Origin: Acidobacteriota bacterium
GTDB lineage: Bacteria; Acidobacteriota; Vicinamibacteria; Vicinamibacterales; UBA8438
Assembly (NCBI GenBank): GCA_009861545.1
Contig: VXME01000015.1
Location: forward strand, 1-54,754
Length of the DNA: 54,754 bases
Reading direction: 5' to 3'
The notes below the pieces were generated by a model, which had not been told where the DNA came from, did not search any database, and saw only the letters and a list, made by a program, of their open reading frames with translations. Positions 49,029 to 54,754 of this stretch are shown here, piece after piece. Both the position numbers and the translations under genes were made by a program. Every line of letters begins with the position of its first letter. Position 1 is the first letter of the stretch.

Positions 49029-51307
49029 CACGCGAGTCCCCGGAACCGGCGGAAGCTCCACTCGCCGAGCACGAGGGTGGCGAGCAGCATCAACAGGATC
49101 GGCATGTCCCAGAGGTCGTGCTCCTCGACCACCGTCACGCCGCCGCCCACGTACTGGATCTCGTCCGCCAGCGAGGCCGCCGTCTCCGCCGTGTAGAAGC
49201 GGCCGCCGGTCTCGACGGCGATCCGCTCGAGCAGCGGGGCGCGCATCGTCGAGTCGTGGAACTCCGCGTCGCTCGGGGCCACCTGCAGGTAGGTGACGTC
49301 CTCGCCGAGCAGCTCGTCGTCCGCCAGCGCCTCGACCCGCACCTCGTAGAATCCCTCCGTCGACGGCGTGAAGTTGGCGCGGTACTCGCCGTCCCGCTGG
49401 GCCGTCCACTCCATCGGCAGGTCGGTGAACTCGCCGTTCGGATGCGTCACCGACGCCACCACGAGGCTGTTGTTGAGCTCCTCGAAGTTCGCGTCGCCCA
49501 CCGAGGCGAGAATCGTGGCCGGTTCGCCCGGCTGCACGCGATCCTGCGGCAGCTCGGTGACCACCTGATCCGGTACGCCGTCGATCAGCCACCGGAGCAG
49601 CCGGCGCCAGTAGGTCTCGTGGGTCATGTCGTCGACCGCGATGTCGGCGTGCATCTGCCAGGTCCACGAGTCCTGCACCGGAAACGCCATCGACTTGCCG
49701 GCGCCGTAGCGCTGGAAGGCCAGCACCACCAGATCGCTGTCCGCCCCCGTCAACAGCGTCGTCGCGCCCGGCTTCACCTCCGTGACCGGATTGACGATGG
49801 TGATCGGCGGCAGCTCCCGCCAGCGCGCGGCCGACAGCTCCTCGGTGTCGGCGATCTGCGTCGAGGCATGGGTGGCCCCGGCCCGGGTGGGCTCCACCGC
49901 CACCTCGACGAAGAAGGAATCCTGGCCGTCGCCCCGCGGCTCGCCGACCACGACGGGCAGCACGTCGGCGACCGGGGTCCCGGCGTAGCCCCCCTCGGCG
50001 AACGACCGCCGGCTGCCGAGCATCAGCAGCCCGCCGCCGCGGTGGTTGACGAAGTCCGAGATCATCCGGAGCTGGTCGGGCGTGAAGTAGTTGGCCTCGA
50101 TGCTGCCGAGAATGAGCCCCCGGTACTGGAACAGCTCGGCGCGGGTGCGCGGAAAGCCGCCGGCCAGGTCGTCCGGCCCGTCGACGTTGAACCGCATGAA
50201 CTTGTTCTCGGCGGTCCGCTGCAGGATGGCGACCTGCAGGTTCTCGTCGTCCTCGACGGCGCGGCGGAGGAACTTGACCTCGAAGCGGGGCTCGCCCTCG
50301 AAGTAGAGGACCTTGTCGCGCCGGTCGTCGACCGCGATCAACGATTCGCGCACGTTGTTCTGCGTCACCATCTCGCCCTGCTGCGGCGAGACCCGGAAGG
50401 TGAACAGACGCGGTCCCGCCTCGCCGGCGGTGAAGCGCAACCGCACGGTCTGAAGCTCGCCGTCGCGGAGCAGGGTGACGTTCTCGGACCCGACGATGCG
50501 CCCCTCGTCCTCCACCTGGATGGTCACCGGCCGGCCGGCGTACCCGCGGTGGGTCACCACGACGTCGGTGACGAGGGAGGTCCCCCGCAGCACGCGGCGC
50601 GGCGTCTCGACGCGGCCGAGCTCGATGTCCCGCTCGTACGACTCGCGGCCGAGGCCGACAGTGAAGATCGGCACCCCGGCCGCCTGAATCGGCAGCAGCG
50701 ACTCCTCGAGCTCTCCGCCGGCGTTGTCCGCCCCGTCGGTCACCACCACCAGCCCGGACAGCGGCACGTCGGAAAGCTCGTCGTGGGCCCGGGCGAGAGC
50801 CTGTCCCAGATGCGTCCGCGTGCCGTCGAACTCGAGGCCGTCGACGACGTCGAGCCGGTCCGTGTCGGACGAAAAGCCGAAGAAACGCAACGCGAAGCGT
50901 TCGTTGAGCGCGGCGCGCAGGTCACCCTCCGGCGTCGCAAGCTGCTCCTGCACGAACTGCAGCCGCGGCGTCTCGTCGCGGTCGGCGATCCGCATGCTGC
51001 GGGAATCGTCGATCAGGACGCCCAGGAAGTTCTGCTGCGGAACGATGGACGACAGGACGAGCACCGGCCGCATCAGGCAGAACGCGAGCACGGCGAACGC
51101 GGAGAGGCGCACGACGGCGAGCACCACCCGGTCAGCCGGCCTGCTGCTGCCGCGCACCTGCGTGTAGGACCGCCACGTGACGAAGCCGGCCACGACCGCC
51201 AACGCCAACGCCAGTCCGCCGGTCCAGGGAGCGCGGAACGCGAAGTCCCCCTGCTCGAAGATCAGCGGCCGGTACTTGAAGAAGAACTCGAACAGGGCAT
51301 CCAGCAT
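49028..51307 (-). CDS. Membrane VWA/GATase-like protein
   Basis: This 759-residue protein has two N-terminal membrane helices (about 30-50 and 62-90), then a VWA domain with the MIDAS motif DDSRSM and VVVTDGADNAGG. Beta-rich segments lead to a GATase-like domain (YFTPDQLRMISDFVNHRGGG followed by LLMLGSRRSF) without a nucleophile Cys. A C-terminal helix (LLMLLATLVLGEWSF) returns it to the membrane. The layout parallels the BatA protein encoded at 42871 and is probably its paralogue. The next gene overlaps by one base. Confidence 0.9.
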   Translation of the reverse strand: MLDALFEFFFKYRPLIFEQGDFAFRAPWTGGLALALAVVAGFVTWRSYTQVRGSSRPADRVVLAVVRLSAFAVLAFCLMRPVLVLSSIVPQQNFLGVLIDDSRSMRIADRDETPRLQFVQEQLATPEGDLRAALNERFALRFFGFSSDTDRLDVVDGLEFDGTRTHLGQALARAHDELSDVPLSGLVVVTDGADNAGGELEESLLPIQAAGVPIFTVGLGRESYERDIELGRVETPRRVLRGTSLVTDVVVTHRGYAGRPVTIQVEDEGRIVGSENVTLLRDGELQTVRLRFTAGEAGPRLFTFRVSPQQGEMVTQNNVRESLIAVDDRRDKVLYFEGEPRFEVKFLRRAVEDDENLQVAILQRTAENKFMRFNVDGPDDLAGGFPRTRAELFQYRGLILGSIEANYFTPDQLRMISDFVNHRGGGLLMLGSRRSFAEGGYAGTPVADVLPVVVGEPRGDGQDSFFVEVAVEPTRAGATHASTQIADTEELSAARWRELPPITIVNPVTEVKPGATTLLTGADSDLVVLAFQRYGAGKSMAFPVQDSWTWQMHADIAVDDMTHETYWRRLLRWLIDGVPDQVVTELPQDRVQPGEPATILASVGDANFEELNNSLVVASVTHPNGEFTDLPMEWTAQRDGEYRANFTPSTEGFYEVRVEALADDELLGEDVTYLQVAPSDAEFHDSTMRAPLLERIAVETGGRFYTAETAASLADEIQYVGGGVTVVEEHDLWDMPILLMLLATLVLGEWSFRRFRGLA

Positions 51308-51438
51308 CTCGTTTCGCTCACCCCGCCGGTCGCCGGCGCGGACCGCGGGCGCCCGGCATCTCTCCCGGCGAGCCTATCACGCACGACAGTTCGATGGAGC
51401 GCCGTGCCGCCTGAATGAGGTGGACCGCGGGCGCGGGC

Positions 51439-52308
51439 TCAGTGGCTCATCGCGTACACGATGAAGTTGATGCCCATCTCCACGGCGAACGTCGAGAACT
51501 TCAGCGGGTACTCCGGGCGCTCGGCCCACTCCCAGGCGTCGCCCAGATCCGTGTTCCAGTTGATCAGCACCATCAGGCGGCCCTTGTCGTCGAAGATGCC
51601 GCGCACGTGCGCCTCGTAGCCGTCGCGCTCCCAGGTCCGGCCGCCCCAGTAGTTGCCGATGGCCGGCACCTGCATGACCTCGTCGATCCGGTACACGGAG
51701 TTGAACACCGGGTGTTCTATCGGCACCTCCACGATCGGGTGCTCCGGGAACACCTTGCGGATCTGCTGCTCGAAGGCGGCCCACTCCCACGAACCCCAGA
51801 AGTCGTCGATCACCAGGAAGCCGCCGGCGAGCAGGTAGTTCCGAAGGCCCTCGATCTCCGCCTCGCTCAGTGCGATGTCGCCCACCTCGAGTGCGTAGAG
51901 GAAGGGGAAGTCCCGGATTCGCGGATCGTCGAGGCGGACCGCGTTCTCGTACGGCGATCCGTCGATATCGATCAGGCGGTTGACGACGGTCATGAACTGC
52001 CGGTCCGCCTTGGGATAGTCGGTGGCCCAGCGCGACCAGCCCCAGCCGCTGTTGTAGATGGCGCGGGTGAAGTAGAACTCGTGCGGGCCGGCCGGCTGTT
52101 GCAGCGTCCCGCGACGGCGGCGGCGCAGCATTTCCCGGGGGTCGAACCCCTGCTGGCCCCGCTGCACCTGGCCGGTCAGGATCCCGTTGTCCGGCGGCGC
52201 GACGGGCGGCGGAGCGGGCGGGGTGGGCGCCGCAGAGCGGACGGCGAAGACGGCGCCGCAGAGCGCCAACGCCACGAGAGCGATCCGTACGAGGCCTGAC
52301 GACCGCAT
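51439..52308 (-). CDS. Exported DUF4159 protein, copy C
   Basis: ATG 52308 follows GGAG by six bases and begins a clear signal or anchor (LVRIALVALALCGAVFAV). A Pro/Gln-rich linker with RRRRRG leads to the DUF4159 domain: FYFTRAIYNS, RWATDYPKADRQFMTVVNRL, YLLAGGFLVIDDFWGSWEWA and GINFIVYAMSH. It is closest to copy A. The 289-residue protein is the first gene of the cluster, 131 bp before the VWA gene. Confidence 0.9.
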   Translation of the reverse strand: MRSSGLVRIALVALALCGAVFAVRSAAPTPPAPPPVAPPDNGILTGQVQRGQQGFDPREMLRRRRRGTLQQPAGPHEFYFTRAIYNSGWGWSRWATDYPKADRQFMTVVNRLIDIDGSPYENAVRLDDPRIRDFPFLYALEVGDIALSEAEIEGLRNYLLAGGFLVIDDFWGSWEWAAFEQQIRKVFPEHPIVEVPIEHPVFNSVYRIDEVMQVPAIGNYWGGRTWERDGYEAHVRGIFDDKGRLMVLINWNTDLGDAWEWAERPEYPLKFSTFAVEMGINFIVYAMSH

Positions 52309-52608
52309 CGGCTGCTCCAGGAAGTTCGGCCCGCAACCGTCGGGTCCGAATCCGCAGCATAGCACAGCGTTCGCGCAGCCGGCAGGCCGACAGCCCGCGG
52401 CGAAAGCCCGGCTGGAGAGCAGCGACGCATGGTCGGCGATGCGTCCGGCGTGCGTCCCGGCGAGGCTGCACGCCGCAGTCCTGACGTGTCCACGGCGCGT
52501 GACAGCGTCCGCATTGTCGGACAGCGAAGCACCTCATCGGCGACGGCCGCGCGCCCGCGGCTCCTGCCGGTTGCAACTGGTACGGTTTGTGCGAAGATGC
52601 AGTAATCG
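52309..52608. other. Divergent intergenic region, 300 bp
   Basis: This gap separates the DUF4159-MoxR cluster from the outer-membrane gene. No clear -35/-10 pair, repeat copy or small gene was found. A short AT-richer patch lies at about 52575-52608 just before the ATG. Promoters for both directions are expected here. Confidence 0.4.
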
Positions 52609-53655
52609 ATGGCCGACAACCTGCTCTTGCATCATCGCTTCGTGACTTGGATCCACCCACTGGTCTGGGGTCTCGCCGGCATGCTGACCGCCCCGGGAGC
52701 GGCCTGGGGATCCGGCAGCGAACCAGCGGCCGCGCGAATCGCTGCAACTGCCGCCGGTCCGGCGCACGTGGAGACCGCTTCTTCCGCAGGGTCCGGAGCC
52801 GTGCCGCCGGCAGCGGCGGCGGTGAGCGTGCCGGCGATCCGTACCGCGCCGGCGCGGGGGGTTCCGCCCGACTCGCGGCCTGGACGCGCGGCCCCGGCGT
52901 CGCCCGAGATCCCGACGACCGGGACACGGGTCGCCCAGAGGCGGGCTGCGCCTCCGGAGCCCGATTTCCTGTTCGGCCAGCCGCGGCTCTCGATCGGCAT
53001 CCGGGGGCTGTTGCATCGCCCGCGGGCCGAGAGCGACTTCTACGACTTCGTGAACGAAGAGCTCTTCGTGAGGCGGAGCTCGGACGACGACCACGAGAAC
53101 CCGGACCACGGACTGCTGAACTTCGATGCGCCGGGGATCGGCTTCGACTTCGGGTTCGGGGTCAACTCGCGGCTGGACGTGCGGGTCGGCGTCGATTACG
53201 CGAAGTCGCTGAACGAGTCGGAGTTGCGGAACTTCATCGGCGAGGACGGCCTTCCGTTCACGCAGCGCACGGAGCTGTCTCAGGTGGAGCTCCGCGGCGA
53301 GTTGGCGTTCGCCCTGGCGCCGCGGGGGCGGGCCATCGGGCAGTACGCCTGGATCCCGAACCGCGTGGTCCCGTATGTGGGGGCAGGGCTCGGCCTCGTG
53401 CGGTACGACCTGGCGCAGGTCGGGGAGTTCGTGGACGATCTCGGTTATTTCGAGGATACCTTCGGGTCGAAGGGCTGGGGCACCGGGCTCCACCTCTTCG
53501 GCGGCGCGGACATCCGCATGTCCCGGCAGGTCTACCTGAACGTGGAGGCCCGCCACGTCGAGGCCAGCGGGGAGCTCGGCGAGGACTTCGCCAACTTCGA
53601 GCCGCTCGACCTGAGTGGACTGCGGATTAGCGCTGGCGTTCGGTTCGTGTTCTGA
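52609..53655 (+). CDS. Outer-membrane beta-barrel protein
   Basis: This 348-residue protein has a signal-like hydrophobic N-terminus (cleavage near AWGS), a Pro/Ala/Arg-rich linker (about 40-115), then a C-terminal barrel of about 220 residues. Alternating strands include RLSIGIRGLL, GIGFDFGFGVNSRLDVRVGV, VVPYVGAGLGLVRYDL and the terminal LRISAGVRFVF with C-terminal Phe, the BAM recognition signal. It resembles OmpA/OmpW-like 8-stranded barrels. The ligand is unknown. Start at 52609 has no strong ribosome site. Confidence 0.8.
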   Translation: MADNLLLHHRFVTWIHPLVWGLAGMLTAPGAAWGSGSEPAAARIAATAAGPAHVETASSAGSGAVPPAAAAVSVPAIRTAPARGVPPDSRPGRAAPASPEIPTTGTRVAQRRAAPPEPDFLFGQPRLSIGIRGLLHRPRAESDFYDFVNEELFVRRSSDDDHENPDHGLLNFDAPGIGFDFGFGVNSRLDVRVGVDYAKSLNESELRNFIGEDGLPFTQRTELSQVELRGELAFALAPRGRAIGQYAWIPNRVVPYVGAGLGLVRYDLAQVGEFVDDLGYFEDTFGSKGWGTGLHLFGGADIRMSRQVYLNVEARHVEASGELGEDFANFEPLDLSGLRISAGVRFVF

Positions 53656-53719
53656 CGCATAGTGGTAGGAAACGCGCAGCGATAGTTGGAATCGTCGCTG
53701 GATGGCAAGGGATGGGACA

Positions 53720-54754
53720 ATGCGAAACATGCAGCGGGCTCCGTACGTGGTCCTCGGTCTGCTACTGACTCTGGCTCTGCCGGCGGCGGCGCAGGGAGCG
53801 GGCACGCAGGCAACGACAGCCGTAGCGGCGGATCTCGCCGATGCGCGCTGGCTTCCCTGGATGGGCTGCTGGCAGCTCTGGGAAGAGCAGGTGGACCGCG
53901 CGGCGGCCGAGGACGGGGCCGAGTTCCCCGAGCGCACCACCGTCTGCATCACGCCGGCCGAGAATGCAAGCGGCGCCAGGCTCACGGCGCGCTCCGACAG
54001 CGAGGTCCTCGTCGAACGCACGCTCGTCGCCGACGGCGTACGGCATGCGCTGGCCGAGGGCGACTGCAACGGCTGGGAGCGCCGCGACTGGTCCGACGAC
54101 GGACGCCGCCTCTTCACGCGGGGCGAGGTCCGCTGCGGGAACGACGAGCCGCGCCGCATGAGCGGCATCAGCCTGCTGTCCAACCGCTCCACGTGGGTCG
54201 ACATTCAGAGCGTGTCCGTCGGGGACCGCGGGCACATCGAGATACGCCGCTACAACCCGGCGCGGGACGCCGAAGCGTCCGATGACGTCCGGCTGCCGGC
54301 GACGCGCGCCGCGATCCGCGACGCCCGGCAGTCCATTGCGGGTCCGCTCGACGTGTCGAGCGTGCGCGAGGCCGCCGCGCGAGCGGACTCTCCGGTGGTC
54401 GAGGCGTTGCTCACCGAGACCCAGCCCCGCCTGAATCTGGACGCCGCCACGCTCATCGATCTGGACGACGCGGGCGTCGACGAAAGCGTCATCGACGTCC
54501 TGGTGGCGCTGGCCTTCCAGGAACGGCTCGGCATCTCGCTCAAGATCTTCGACGGCGGCGCGCGACGCGACAACCTGACGTTCCACATCGCACCGACGAC
54601 GCCCCAGGAGAAGCTCGGACAGATCGTGGACTTGCTCACGACCTTTCTGCCCGTCGACGCGTCAGGCGGGGCCATCGTCTATTGCGCCACCCGGCGGCGG
54701 TGCGAGGAGATCGCCGAATACCTGCAAGCGAAGGGCTTCTCCGCCAACCACTTC
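53720..54754 (+). CDS. Secreted protein joined in frame to RecQ helicase segment (3' open)
   Basis: ATG 53720 follows AAGGGATGGG. The frame runs 345 codons to the edge without a stop. Residues 1-25 are a signal peptide (LLLTLALPAAAQG). Residues about 45-200 look like a small secreted beta domain with four Cys. Residues about 214-265 are a helical segment (VDESVIDVLVALAF) seen in secreted acidobacterial proteins. From about residue 267 (position 54518) the sequence switches to RecQ: FDGGARRDNLTFHIAP, KLGQIVDLL and GGAIVYCATRRRCEEIAEYL, matching helicase motif IV (FDRPNI...GIIYC in E. coli RecQ). Motifs I-III are absent. A secreted helicase makes little sense, so this is either a deletion fusion or an assembly chimera. 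Confidence 0.8.
   Translation, partial: MRNMQRAPYVVLGLLLTLALPAAAQGAGTQATTAVAADLADARWLPWMGCWQLWEEQVDRAAAEDGAEFPERTTVCITPAENASGARLTARSDSEVLVERTLVADGVRHALAEGDCNGWERRDWSDDGRRLFTRGEVRCGNDEPRRMSGISLLSNRSTWVDIQSVSVGDRGHIEIRRYNPARDAEASDDVRLPATRAAIRDARQSIAGPLDVSSVREAAARADSPVVEALLTETQPRLNLDAATLIDLDDAGVDESVIDVLVALAFQERLGISLKIFDGGARRDNLTFHIAPTTPQEKLGQIVDLLTTFLPVDASGGAIVYCATRRRCEEIAEYLQAKGFSANHF

Overview
The window is very GC-rich bacterial DNA, densely packed with genes on both strands. No rRNA, tRNA, CRISPR array, transposase or phage gene was recognised. The gene content fits an Acidobacteriota genome, probably the Vicinamibacteria/subgroup 6 side. Pointers are many exported S9/M49 peptidases, a bacillithiol-type glycosyltransferase, DUF4159/DUF4175/BatA/MoxR clusters, paired DinB proteins and a TlpA protein with a Cys-rich tail. 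This placement is inference; no marker gene is present.

Layout. 1-6.5 kb: tail of an anti-sigma factor, a large exported PIG-L protein next to a BshA-like glycosyltransferase, a small secreted protein and an Asp/Glu-racemase-like protein lacking both catalytic cysteines. 6.5-11 kb: divergent exported dipeptidyl peptidases (M49 DPP III type and S9B DPP IV type). 11-18 kb: a minus-strand operon for a Tat-exported molybdenum hydroxylase (FeS, Mo and FAD subunits) with a cytochrome b subunit, then a hypothetical protein, an SDR and a cupin. 18-21 kb: a sulfatase translationally coupled to a predicted alpha-toroid protein. 21-29.3 kb: a TetR-controlled tripartite RND efflux operon whose membrane-fusion protein carries an extra C-terminal half with two TolB-N/COG5616-like domains. 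29-38 kb: TlpA-like lipoprotein, YfcC-type transporter, MDR oxidoreductase, two tandem DinB paralogues, prolyl oligopeptidase, a Tat-exported DHDPS-like protein and an esterase. 38-52.3 kb: a ten-gene minus-strand cluster of three DUF4159 proteins, a VWA/GATase-like membrane protein, a legumain-like protein with Cys replaced by Ser, MoxR ATPase, DUF58, BatA and a giant DUF4175-like coiled-coil protein, with the esterase at its end. 52.6-54.75 kb: an outer-membrane barrel and an ORF open to the window edge that joins a secreted N-terminus to a RecQ helicase segment.

The strongest candidate for an undescribed system is the MoxR-DUF4159 cluster. Its coupling by 1-4 base overlaps suggests one assembly: an AAA+ ATPase working with several von Willebrand A proteins and GATase-like sensor domains in the envelope. 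The second is the efflux membrane-fusion protein with appended TolB-N domains. The third is a family of twin-hairpin repeats sitting exactly at gene 3' ends, often around the stop codon. The RecQ fusion at the right edge is striking, but an assembly chimera must be excluded first.
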